Source of the DNA: Hansfordia pulvinata | Taxonomy: Eukaryota; Ascomycota; Sordariomycetes; Xylariales | DNA: 64,000 bases | Assembly: GCA_006538405.1 (NCBI GenBank) | Contig: BJKQ01000016.1 | Location: 558,001-622,000 of the forward strand | Reading direction: 5' to 3' | Shown here: piece after piece, positions 36,501 to 48,836 of the stretch | Position numbering within the stretch: the stretch's first letter is position 1 | How the letters are laid out: the number at the start of each line of letters is the position of its first letter | The notes under the pieces: model-generated | The model's input: the letters and a program-made list of their open reading frames with translations, nothing else | What the model was told of the DNA's origin: nothing | Databases searched by the model: none | Program-made: the position numbers and the translations under genes

Positions 36501-37026
36501 TAAGGTTAGTAATGAGTTAACTTAACTCCGATTCACATGAATCCGGATTCATATAAGTTACTCACCTTACTGATTTAAAGTAACTCACGTGAATCTGAGT
36601 TACTTATAAATTAACTTATAGATTTAAAAATTGCATATTAATGTATAAAAATGGTATAAAAAGTATGAAAAGAGATGTTTTTAAATAATTATGTTATTAA
36701 TTTAATAAATAATACTTAAAATTAATTTTATTTATTTGAATTTAAGTTAATATTAAAGGTTTAAGTAATTTAAACTTATTTTATTAATACCTTTTTTATT
36801 TAATAAAAGTTAATATTAAGCTTAGTATTTAATATTTTATTAATCAAAATTAAATAAGTGAATCCGTGAATCAACTCATAAGTAACTTAAAGTAACTCAC
36901 GTGAACCAGTAAGCTGATTTAAAGTAACTTAAATTCACATGAATCAGTAAAATCACTGATTTAGAGTGATTCACGTGAGTTACTCATGAATTAACTTAAG
37001 ATTCATGATTCATAATACTAACCCTG
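36501..37026. mobile_element. hAT-derived MITE, 526 bp, perfect 8-bp target duplication
   Basis: Starts TAAGGTTAGTAATGAG (CAGGG altered by two transitions) and ends TACTAACCCTG. Both flanks are TTATGTAT (36,493-36,500 and 37,027-37,034), a perfect hAT-type duplication. CACGTG arrays at 36,530-36,600 and 36,895-36,985. Confidence 0.9.
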
Positions 37027-37927
37027 TTATGTATATGTTTTTATTTTCCAACTAATTTAAAGTATTAATAATTAAGCTTATATTTCAATTTATTACCTTA
37101 AACATTAGATTACTTAAAAATACTTTAAACCGTATGAAATAATCGTTAACCTTATCCTTATTGAAAACGTATTGCTTTAACTTTAAAATAAAATTAATTT
37201 TAAGTCATTATATAACGAGACGGCTTTGATTTTTTTAAAAACCTGTTAATAAGCTAACTTCTTTTAAAGACGAGCTTAAGCCTGCCTTTAAGTAATGATT
37301 ACACACTTTTTTACAAGGCTTTTAATATATTTCAAGTTAGAAATAACTTAAAATACTACTCAAGAACAGCTTTATTTACGTTGATTTTATTATTAGCTTT
37401 TAAGATAATAATACTTAATATTCTATTTATAATAAGGTATATATTAATATATAAGATCATATTAAAATAACGATTATAAAACTATTCTTAAATCTATTTA
37501 ATACTAACGAGTACTTTCATCTTTATTTAATGAAATAATTAAGCTCTATTTAAGAAACGTGTTAAATAATCACTATATTTTAAAACCCATATTTTCTATT
37601 ATATTGTTTTATATATTTTCACTCTTATATACTATTCATGAAAAAGAACCTTGAAAAAAGTAATAAGTTAATTATAAAAGCCGGGTTACAAGATCTTTAT
37701 AAGCTATAAAGAAAGAATTCATTAATTTAATTCTTTCTTCCAATTTTTATATCTTTAAACTATACACTTTAAGTAGATTTTAAAATAGTGCATATAAGAT
37801 GCTTTTAGTTCGAATTTTTATTTATTTATCTACATTTAAATAACTTTTAATTAAGTGCGTAAACCATAAAAACCTGTTTTAGTTAAGTTTAAGTTAACTT
37901 ACGATTATAAGATTCTTGTTTTTTTAT

Positions 37928-38487
37928 TAAAGTTAATAATAAGTTAACTCGGATTAGATTTAAATAAATCCGGACTTATATGGGCTACTTACCTCTTTAA
38001 TTTATATTTATATAAGTTACATACTTTATTGAATGAAAGTAACTCACATGAATCTAAGTTACTTATAAGTTAACTCACGGGTTTATAATATTTAATTTTA
38101 ATTTATTTACTTTCTTTATTGATAGCTTAATTTTAACTTTAATTAATTTTAATTACATCAAGATTTTCTACTTATTTTGATCTTGACTTTAAAGTTGAAG
38201 TTAAAGTTAAATTTGTAATAGTGAATTTTACTTACTCATTATTGTTTAAATAATATATTATTTAAAAAACATCTTTCATTATACTTTTATACTGCTTTTA
38301 TACTTAAAATTGCCTTTTTTAAATCTGTTAATTAACTCATAAGTAACTTAAAGCAATTCAGTTTCACGTGAGCGACTCATTTTATTGACTTAGATTCATG
38401 TAAATTATAATAATCACTAGTTTAAAGTAATACACGTGAGTTACTTATAGATGAATTTAAGACTTATGATTTATAATATTAACCTTG
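37928..38487. mobile_element. hAT-derived MITE, about 560 bp
   Basis: Left end TAAAGTTAATAATAAG is identical to the left end of the 5-kb hAT relic; right end ATATTAACCTTG. Flanking octamers TTTTTTAT / TTTATTAC match 6 of 8. Subterminal motifs present at both ends but more decayed than in neighbours. Confidence 0.7.
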
Positions 38488-41400
38488 TTTATTACAGCTC
38501 TATTAAAAGGTTATAAGATTTATCTTATTTCAAGATATAAAACGAATAATAAAACGTATTAAATATTATTAAAAGATTATTTATTATACTTATAAATGAA
38601 TACTTTAAAACAGGCCATACTATTGAACTTTATACAAAAATAATAATAAAATAAAGTTAAAGTAAATTTGCAGCTTAAAAGAAGTCTTTTAAATTTTAAA
38701 AGTCAAGAAATTTAAATTAATAAGTTAATTAATTAATAGCCTTATTTTCATTAAATGAATCTAAACCAGTAAAGAGAGTGAGCTGCTTTATATTAATTAA
38801 ACAAAGTTTAAAACGTAATTTACATTACGTAGTTTTTTTAAAAATTGTTGCCTGTATTTAACTTAAATCTTAATAGAAAGCTTAATTATAATAAAATTTC
38901 ATCAATTTATAATATATTACCGGCTTTAATAGCTTTTTTATCTCTTAAAAGTTAAGCTTTTATTTTCCGACTTGAAAATAAAATAAAAACTATATTTATT
39001 ATATAACATTAAAAAATTAAAATTTATTACCGGCCTTAAAGGTTCGTATCTTATTTGAAGTTAAAACTATTAACAACAGCTTAATTAAGACGCTAATATA
39101 TTTTAAGTACTTTAAACGAAATTGCTGATTCAAAGCTTTAAAGCTAAAGATTAATCATTTTTTCAAAATCAATATTATATACTTATATTTATTTTTCTTA
39201 AAATTAAATTATCATAAATTTTATATTCTTTTTATAATTAATTAAAGAATCTTTAAATCAGTCTTATAGAGAAATCTTTTTATTATTAATAAAACATTAT
39301 TTATTATTATTTAATTATATATTTTTTAAAAAATCAATGAGTTATTATTTTAAATATCTTAAACGACTTTAATTTTTAATAAACATTTTTAAGACATCTT
39401 TTTATACTTACTCTCTTATTTTATATCATAATTAATAAACGTTTTATGTATCTTTATAGTATTATCATAACCAGTTTCTTAAATATATAAAATAATTTTA
39501 AGCCTTTCATATATAGAAACTTGACTGTTAAGTATCTTGTATATAATATAAAATTAAAAAATTATACTTTCATTAACATATTCTTATTTCAAAGTTAAAT
39601 GATATTCATTTTATATTTTGAGAAACAATTTGAATTACAGCACAATTTTAAGGGTTCAAATATGTTATAAACTTAATATACTTATTTAATCGTTAAGAGT
39701 ACTTTAATCAAAAGCAATATGTTAATCTCGTGTAAACTCGCGTTCTTATATAATTATAAATAAAATATTTAACGTACTTTTAAATAGCTTAAGTGTTATA
39801 ATAATAAGTTGAATTCTATTTAAGGTCGTGAAAATAAAAGTTTATATTATTATTATAATATGATCATAATTAACGTAGTATAAGTATAATAATAATAATA
39901 CATATTAATTATATTAGATTAGGTTTTTTTATATTTAAGAAAATATAAGTTTTAACGGTGTATATGAAATTCCTTATTTAACTTCCTTAAGTAATAAGAA
40001 GTCTTGGCATTGATTAAAAGCACACGTGAAGAAGACGAAACTTAATATTTATATTCAATGAATTATAATTTATGAGTGATAAGTTCTTAAGTTAGTTCAT
40101 AATTAAGTCGCGGAATTAACCTTGAATTATTTATTACTTAGCTTAATAACTTAAGATTTTATACATATAAGCTAAGATAGCTCACGGATTAAAAGTTCGA
40201 ACCTTATAATAGTTTAAAGGAATTCGCTTTATATATTCGAGTAAAAGAAGTATGATAAGTTTGTTTAGAAACTTTAAAGAAGTAAAAAAGGTTTTTTAAG
40301 CTGAATATAAAAATAATAATTATAATATTTCTTTTTACTAAGTTAATAAGAAAAGATATGTAAAGTATATCGAGTGAAAAGGTAAAACGAATTAACATAA
40401 GTAATATAAGCTTATTTGAATAAAATGAATAAAGATAAAAAAGCCGAACTATATTAACTAAAGCGAATTAAGTTAAATAAAGTAATTTTAAATAGTAAAT
40501 CTGTTTTTAACTAGAATATAAGCTGATTCAAGTGAACAATTCTAGCTTAAAGTATTTTACGTGAAGAATAGAATTGAATAAAAAATATAAAAGAAGTTGA
40601 ATGAACTTTAATTACATTAAAAAGCATAAGATATAATAGAATAAGATAAATATAAATATCAGCTTTTATTATATTAACTTAATACTTTATTATACTTTTA
40701 TATTATATAATAATAAATATTTCAACTTTCTTTTCAATCCTTTCTTTATTATCCTTTACGATACTTTTTACGTTTTAACAGTGCTTTTAATTAATATTGG
40801 CTTTCTAATAAATCATTTTATATCATCTTCCTTGATTTTAGAATATTAATGTTTCTATGAATTATAAGGAAATAAAAGTAATAGAAATTAAGATCTACCG
40901 TTTAATAAACATATTAATGATTTCAAACTTAAAATATTTCATTTCTTATAAGATGATTAGTTTTCTTTCTTATATTATTAACCAATATTTAATTATCTAT
41001 GATAAATTAAGAGAATCAGAAATAACTTAAATTTTAAAATATTAAGCCCTTTATAAAAATAAAAGTCAACGTAGGCTTTCAAATATCACGTAGTATCTTA
41101 AGCAGAGCTTTAAATTAATACATCTCTTAAACTTAAATACTTTTTTTTTTATTTTTTAAATTAAGCGTTCTTTATTTAATGTATCTTTTTAATCTTTTTA
41201 TTTAAATTTGAAAGAAATATATCAATATAACAGTTAATTATAATAAGTAAAAAGAACAATTTTACTTATTTCTTATATAAAACATTAAACTTAAAGCTTT
41301 AAGCTTTTATCATGTATACGTTTCTTAAAAGTGTAAAAATCTTTCTTAAAAAGTTTAAAGCTTTAAAAACGTTATATAGAAAAAGAAAATATACATCCTT

Positions 41401-42259
41401 AAATCATTTATTTTAAATATGTTAAGTCTAATAAAGAAATAATACGTATTTTATGTTTAAGAAGTATCTTCGATAATAAAACGAGAATTGTAAAACTTTA
41501 ATATATCTTATGAAATAATAAGTTAATAATCATATTAAAATTTATTCATTAAATGAAAATAAAAGCAAATAGTTAAAGACTTCCCTTATAAGTTATCGGT
41601 GTGCTCTTAAATGTTTCATTTAAACTTTAAACTGTATTTTTTGAAAAAAACCTTTGATTGATATTTATATAATAATCTTTTAAAAAAGTTGAATAAAAAG
41701 TGCTTAATTATTTAAGAAGCAATTTTATTAACATTTCAATCACATTTTTAAAGATACTATTAAGACTTGAAACAACTTTCTTAAAAAGAACGTTTCTTTA
41801 CGGAATAAGATTAACCCCTCGTTTAATATATTTAAATCGGGTTATTACGTGATTATAATAAAAACGAATAAATATTTAAATTATATTATAATTATCATTA
41901 TTATTCATATTTTAAAAAGAACTCCCGTTTTTTTAAAAATTTTTTCGAAACTTTAATCTGTTTTATTTCAACTTTTTATAATTTTAATTTATCATTAATT
42001 TTACAAATACTCTCGAAGTAACGATAATTCGACGGGCCCGGTTAGTTTACTTAGCCTCGTTATAGTATTAACATAATCTACGAACTATCTATAAGATTTA
42101 ACTTTAAACTTACTATTTGATAAAATTAACGATTATTTATGATATATATTTTCACTTTTTTTTATACGGTGAGTAATAAACTAATAAAACGTATTAACTT
42201 ATTATTCTTATAATCGTAAAACATATAACTTAACTATATTTTATAAAGAGTAATATTAA
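38488..42259. other. AT-rich spacer, 3.8 kb
   Basis: No gene, protein remnant or clear repeat end recognised. One faint hAT-family fragment near 40,080-40,125 (CGCGGAATTAACCTTG). The 64-residue minus frame at 40,204-40,398 is low-complexity and unsupported. A short GC-rich word (GACGGGCCCGG) lies at about 42,032. Confidence 0.4.
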
Positions 42260-42894
42260 TAAAGTTAAGAATAAGGTGACTCGAATCAGATTTATTTAAA
42301 TCCGGATTTTTATAAGTGACTCACCCCCTTCATTCCGATTTATGTATATCAGATTCACCTTAATCCGGAGCTATACAAGTTACTCACCTTATTATTTTAA
42401 AGCAACTCACGTGAGTTTCAGCTACTCGTAAATTAATTTACAAATCCAAATTAATCAATTTTAATTAATTTATTAATTAATTATAAGTTAAGCTTTTCGT
42501 TTAATGAAATTTAAAGTCTACTTAAGATTATTAATTTAAGTTAATAAATAAAGTAAGGTAATAACAATAGCCTATTTAAATTGACTTAAGATATTATTAA
42601 TTTTTAACTTGCTTTATTTATAGATTAGAAGTTATAATCTTAATTAAAATTGAAGTTTAACTAACTTAAGCTTATAACTTTAATTATAAACTTTGTATTC
42701 TTATAATAATACTGTATAAGAATCAAAGAATATTTTCAAGCTAATTTTACACACTTTTACTTAAGTAAATCTACTTTAAAATTTATTAAGTTAAATAATT
42801 TAAATCTGTGAGTTGACTTAAAATTAACTTAAAGTAGCTCACGTGAATGACTTATAAATTGAATTAAAACTTATAATTTATAATACTGACTTTA
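42260..42894. mobile_element. hAT-derived MITE, 635 bp
   Basis: Left end TAAAGTTAAGAATAAG, right end AATACTGACTTTA (CCCTG fully converted). Flanks AATATTAA and AATATAAA match at 7 of 8. Subterminal ACTCACGTGAG blocks at about 42,400 and 42,835. Confidence 0.8.
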
Positions 42895-43348
42895 AATATA
42901 AATTAAATAAGAGTAATAACTCATATTATTAATAAGTATTTTTATTATTTAGCTTATATATTTTACTTAAAAGCGTTAATAAAATCTGATTATTATTTTA
43001 TTTAAGAAACGCTATTATTTTTAATTTTAAAAAGCTAAATAACATATTATTCAAGAAGTATTACTTTAAATAGTGATCCTTTAAGATACTTTAATATTAA
43101 AATGATATTAATATAATGTTACTTGATTAAAACTCTTTAACACATTAAACTTATAGTTAATAATATAAGCTTAAATAAAGCTTATAAGCTTATAAAATAA
43201 GTGAAATCCGGTTTTATATAATCATTCATAGTATTTAAATATAAAGTGATTATATCAAGCTTTAAAGGATTATTAAATAAGTGCATATTTTAAAAAGTAT
43301 TAATATACGAGTTTAGCTTCCTCTCATAAGATTAACATTTTTAATAAA

Positions 43349-43927
43349 CAGGGTTAAAAATAAGTTAATTCGAATCCGATTCATATAAGTCCGGATTTAT
43401 ATGAATCTAATTCACGTGAATCCGGATTCATGTGAGTTACTCACCTCTTTAATTTAAAGTAACTCACGTGAATCTGAGTCATTTATAAGTTAACTCACGG
43501 ATTTACTTATTTAAATTTAATGAATAAATAAATTAGTATTAAGCTTAATTTAAACTTAAACTAAGGGAGATAAGCTTAAGTCATTTAAAGCCACTTCTTC
43601 TTTAATATAAATTTAAAATTACATTTTTTATAGTTAGTTATAATTAATTATAACTAGTTATTATTATTTCAATTAATTACTATCATTTTAATTATAATTT
43701 ATTGTAAAAACGTCTTTTTATTCCTTTTATATTATTTTTATACATAAATTTACATTATTTACATCCGTGAGTTGATTCATGAGTAACTCAAAGTAACTTA
43801 TATAAATCAGTAAGCTGATTTAAAGTAACTTGAAATCACATGAATCAGTAAAATCACTGATTCAGAGTGATTCACGTGAGTTACTTATGAATTAACTTAA
43901 GATTCATGATTCATAATATTCACCTTA
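43349..43927. mobile_element. hAT-derived MITE, 579 bp, perfect 8-bp target duplication
   Basis: Starts CAGGGTTAAAAATAAG (intact) and ends ATATTCACCTTA (CCCTG with C-to-T and G-to-A). Both flanks are TTAATAAA (43,341-43,348 and 43,928-43,935). The clearest copy for building a family consensus: both subterminal arrays are full length (43,370-43,504 and 43,763-43,890). Confidence 0.92.
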
Positions 43928-44321
43928 TTAATAAAGGTGGTATTAATATTTATTCGTAAACTTCATTTTTATTAACCGGTATATTCCAGTTTTTAATATA
44001 AGATTATAAACTTATTATATTATAAGATCATAAAATTATAAAGCTATAACGTTTCTAGCTTTTAATAGTTTAAAACAATGATGTCTTCAAGTAAAACTCG
44101 TTTTTATTCGCTTTCCTAAGTTAAGTATTTATTTACACGTATTTCAAGGTTATATAATCGAAAAACGCCATTATATTAATATTTACCCTATTTTTTATAT
44201 TATAACTTAATAAATAAATAAGCGTATTAAGTAAGGAGTTAATTAATGTTAAAGTTAAGATTTACTTTCTTTTTTAGGATTTTAATTTTGATAGAAATAG
44301 AATGAAATACTTCTTATAATA

Positions 44322-44564
44322 CAACTTTAATAATTGGTTAACGTGAACTCACTCACGTGGACTATTAACTAACGTGGGTAAGCTTACGTGAGCTCGGATT
44401 TTAATGCATTGCTTACTTTATTAAGTAAAAGTAGTTCACGTGAATTAAAGAAATTATTTTTAATGAAATCAATTGTAATAAATCGTTAAATCACTAAAAG
44501 GAATTAACGCACTTGATGTACTATAAAACCAGCCTTGGTTTCAAACTTTATAATACTAATTCTA
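44322..44564. mobile_element. Short decayed hAT-derived MITE, about 243 bp
   Basis: Contains GGTTAACGTGAACTCACTCACGTGG and ends AATACTAATTCTA, a RIP-altered ACTAACCCTG. Flanks TTATAATA and TTATCGTA match 6 of 8. The left terminus is poorly preserved. Confidence 0.5.
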
Positions 44565-44889
44565 TTATCGTAAAACTTAATATAATTTGAAGAACGAAGT
44601 TTACGAACTATATTAATCGTTTCATCGTTTTGATTATTAGAATTAAGCAATTATAATACGAAATAGTAATTGAATCATAAGTTTTTATTAAGTATCAGTA
44701 TAATTTCAAGTCGTATAACGACTTTTTCTTGATTATATTAAGTTAGATAATAATATATAATTATAATGCATTTTACTTTTTACTTTATACAGTGAATAAT
44801 ATGAGTTAAAATTTTAAATTAACTTATTTATAACTTACGGAAATTAATTTAGTTTATAATTTTCTTAACTTTTATAAAATAAATTAAAG

Positions 44890-45762
44890 CAGAGTAAGCA
44901 ACTTACGTGGTACAAGGTATTTTAATATAGTTTATTCAATCATGTGAGTTACCTTGACTTATAAGCTTTATTACGGATTAAAAACCTGAAGTATAATAAA
45001 GTGTTTTTTACTTTTCAACTTATAAAAATGCTTTAAAACTCAAAATAAATATAATAAGTAACTTTAAATAAATTTTTTTCTTAAAACTAAAATATAGTTA
45101 ATACGATATACATGATAATGTTAAGTTATATTGATTTAATGAAGTTAAGTTATATTTATGTAGTTTTATAAGCTATAATAAACTTATTTATATTAATTAT
45201 AGAGATTCACTTACATTACGTTAAATAAGTCCGCTTTTATAAAATGAAGTTCTCTTTATCATAGCTTTAAATATAATTAATACGTATATTTAAAGTGACT
45301 TTAAATTTTTTAATCTTAAATGCTTCTACTTTTTTGTTTACCCACCGACCCTACTTAAGCCTTGAAATATAAAGTCTGTAAAATGTTAATTATATTATAG
45401 ATTTTAACTATTAATGCTTAATTATCGACGTAAAATATATATATTATATGAGTTTCTTCACTTATCCTTAGTACTTATATTACCTTAATTTCTCTTTATT
45501 TAAATTACTGTAAGCTGAAATTATATTTATAACTAATTTAAGTTATTACAATGTTTATTAGATTAATATATTGAACCTTATAAATTAAGTTACGCTGAAT
45601 TTAGATTTAAGTAAGATTGAAAAATTAACATTATAAGTACCTTGCGCGAAATCGGATTCACGTAAGCTGATTGATATAAATTTAAATAAAAGGGGTGAAT
45701 AGGTCACTTAATCTAATGACTGACCTAAGTTAGCTCGAGTTAACTTATTATTAACTTTCTTT
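44890..45762. mobile_element. Possible decayed hAT-family copy (ends uncertain)
   Basis: A left-type subterminal stretch at 44,890-44,995 (starts CAGAGTAAG, ends ACGGATT) and a right-type one at 45,645-45,762 (CGGATTCACGTAAG ... TTATTATTAAC) face each other. No matching octamers found at the flanks, so pairing them is a guess. Confidence 0.35.
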
Positions 45763-46610
45763 ATAATTTCTTTTAAGGTAAGATTTATATAAATAATATA
45801 ATAATATATATATATATTATTAAAAGATAGTTTCTTAAGCGTTTACATTTTGAATAAAAAGACAATTGTTAAGGTGTATATTCATTTTATAAATATATCT
45901 GCTTTTAAACTTAAGTCAAAATTATAAGGTTAATAACTCGGATTCGTATAGCTTTAAATTTAGTATTCTATTAATTAATAAATCAACATGCTTATTAAAT
46001 ATTAATATTGTATTTAAGATTAGTAAAAGTCTTAAACTATTATAAAAATAAGTTTTAATCTTTGAATACACGTACTATTAATTAATATGCTATTAATAAG
46101 CTAATCAATTTATAAATTCAAGTTGCGTATATTTTTTAAAACATATAAGTCAATTTGTTTAAATAAGCTATTAACATATATAGATAAATCCACGTGAAAT
46201 TGATTTTAAAGAAGAATAAATACACATGACTTAATTTATTTAAGTGCATATAACTTGATATAGCTTCTTATTATATATTGATTATTAAAGTCGAATTAAG
46301 TATCGAATACTATAATAATAAATAATAAAGATAATAAATTAGGTTTTATGATTTAACCTCTTATTATTATTTAAATTAAAACTTCGTAAAACTCTAATAT
46401 AATTATTAAAAAATTGGGCTGTAAATATAACGCTGCTTATATAAATTAGAAAAGCTTTTATAATATAAAGTACAAGTAAAGCGTTTATCTTCGTGTGATA
46501 AAGTCATTAGTTTTAAATTAAAAAGATATTAACTTTTTTTAATACATTAACTAGAATTAATAAGTTAAATGAAATCTTTAATAATAATAACTATATTATA
46601 ATACTATTAA

Positions 46611-47300
46611 TAACGTTAATAATGAGTTAGCCCGAGTTAACTCACGTGAGTTACTGCCCTTCGTAATTTAGATTTATATGAATTAGATTTGAATGAATCC
46701 GGGTTTACGTAACTTACTTACTCTACGGGTTTAAAATAACTCACGCGACCTTAAGTTACTTATTATTTAACTCACGGACTCTTATATAATCATTATTCTT
46801 TGATGTTATAAAGAAAAAATTAAGTTCAATTAATTTGATTCGTTTATGTATTATAATTTATTAAGCTTAATATAGCTTTATTTTATCTACTTTAATTTGG
46901 TTCTACTTTTTGAGTTTACTTTACTCAACGTAACGTAATTTACTTAATATGAGTTATATTACTTAATATAAATAGTTTCACTTAATGTAGCTGGTTTTAC
47001 TTGACTTTATTAGTTTATCATTAGTTAATTCTATCTATTCAACTTAATTCGTTTTACTTAACTTAACTCGTTTTATTAAACTTATTTAAATATTAAATAT
47101 AACTTAATTTATTTAACTTAATTCGTAGCATTTAATTCAGTTCATTTTACTTGATGAAATCCGTCTTACTTAATATAATCCGGTTTGATCTACTTAATTT
47201 TTTCGCTTTATTAAGCTTACTTCATCTATTATAGCTGAATTAACTTAATATATCTTAAGTATAATTCATTTAATTCGCTTTACTTTATTTAACTCGTTAT
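46611..47300. mobile_element. hAT-family left end plus ACTTAAT-repeat segment
   Basis: 46,611-46,780 is a left-type subterminal array (GTTAATAATGAGTTAG ... TTAACTCACGGA). It is followed at 46,930-47,290 by degenerate TTTACTTAAT units like those inside the 5-kb hAT relic, suggesting a larger, deleted hAT copy. The right end was not identified. Confidence 0.45.
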
Positions 47301-48023
47301 AAAATTTAACCTATATTATAAAATACAGTTTCTTTTATTTTATAAGACTTATTTTACTTAATATTACTTATAATACTTAATAAATAAAGACTTATTTCTC
47401 AATCGTACATTATAAGTTTCCTTATAAATGCCTTTTTCGTTAATAACTTTATATACGTATTTTCATTGAAATACAAAATTAATTAACTTAAGGAGATAAA
47501 CTTACGTAACTTTAAGCTACTTTAAACTAAGCTATTAACCTATTTAAGTCAACTTATACTATTTTAAGTAATTTATTAATTTTATAAATGCTAATTTCAT
47601 AATATTTAAAATGATTTTAAAGATTAAATAATACTTAAAAAGTATAAGAGCGGGGCTATACGTAAGTTTAAGTAGATTTTATATACGTTATATAAGTAAG
47701 CTAAGTGTTTATTATTCTTAACTTATAAATTAACTGGATATAAGTTAATAGTCATGGTAATAATTTAAGTAAACTTAATATTTTAAATAAATGAAACATA
47801 TTTAAACTTATTTAAATAATTAAAAAAACATGAAACATAAAGTTTAAATAAACTACCTTTAATTAAATAAGTAAACTAAGTAATATACGTGGATTTGAAA
47901 TTTTTTAATTAAACTTATAAAAATTTAAATAAAAGAAATAGTTATCTTATATAAGCTAATATTAAACGCGAGTCAAATTAAATTAATTATTTTCACTTTT
48001 ATATATATTGATTAACTTTTATT

Positions 48024-48836
48024 CAGATTAATACTATAAGTTTTAAGTTTTAAGTTAACTTATAAGTAGCTTATTAAAGCCATTATAAGTGTATAATCTT
48101 ATTAATACGCGTGATTCAACTTATATTAATTTTAATTTACTTTAAAGTAGTTCATCAATTCATATAAGCTAGTTTATATAAGCTACTTTAAATTACTTAT
48201 AAGTTAATAGACGCAGTTTAGGTTCTTTATTTAATGAAATTCAGGATAAGGGTTTTTAAGTATAAAATGTATAAATTTAATATATTAAACTTAAGTAATA
48301 AAATAAGGTATAATTTACATTTATATCATAAAGCTTAAAGGTATAAGAAGTATTAATAATTAAATGAACTGTTTATAAATGATTTATAAAATACTTAATT
48401 CATATATAATACGTATGATTGAAATATAAAAATATAAAGTAAAGTAATAACATTAAAGAATTACGTTATATAATGCTTATATGATTTATAAGAAATACTT
48501 CACTTTAATTCAAATTAACTTACATTACGTTTATTAGCTGTGACTTATTTATGAGTGAAATGTTTAAGCTTTCAATAATATAATAAACTTAAAGTTTCTA
48601 TAATTTACTTAAAATAATACATATATGTATAATCTTAATAAATTCTATATTTTTTAATAACTATTTCATATTAAATTCAAACAATATTAGCTACTTAAAG
48701 ATCCGTAGGTTAAATTGAAAATAACTTGAATTCTTGTGATTAATTGCAAATTTAAAAAATAAGCTACTTACATAAGTCGGACTTACTTTGAGTCAATTCA
48801 CGTAGATTAACTCGAGATAGTTTATTTTATACCTTG
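48024..48836. mobile_element. hAT-derived MITE, about 813 bp, decayed
   Basis: Left end CAGATTAATACTATAAG, right end TTTTATACCTTG. Flanks CTTTTATT and CTAATATT match 6 of 8. The right part carries AATTCACGTAGATTAACTCGAG. Confidence 0.55.

Noticed and set aside
22610..40398. Short open frames in the AT block (22,610; 33,770; 40,204)
   Set aside because: Low-complexity Ile/Leu/Lys/Tyr-rich translations; one is just LTR sequence, the others match no transposon domain.
26560..46780. CACGTG sites as yeast-type point-centromere CDEI elements
   Set aside because: CDEI is RTCACRTG with a fixed CDEII/CDEIII layout; here the motif is preceded by T or C, occurs in many copies, and is explained by hAT ends.
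26560..46780. Regularly spaced repeats as a CRISPR-like or satellite array
   Set aside because: Spacing is irregular, copies occur in both orientations, genome is eukaryotic, and pairs resolve into MITEs with target duplications.
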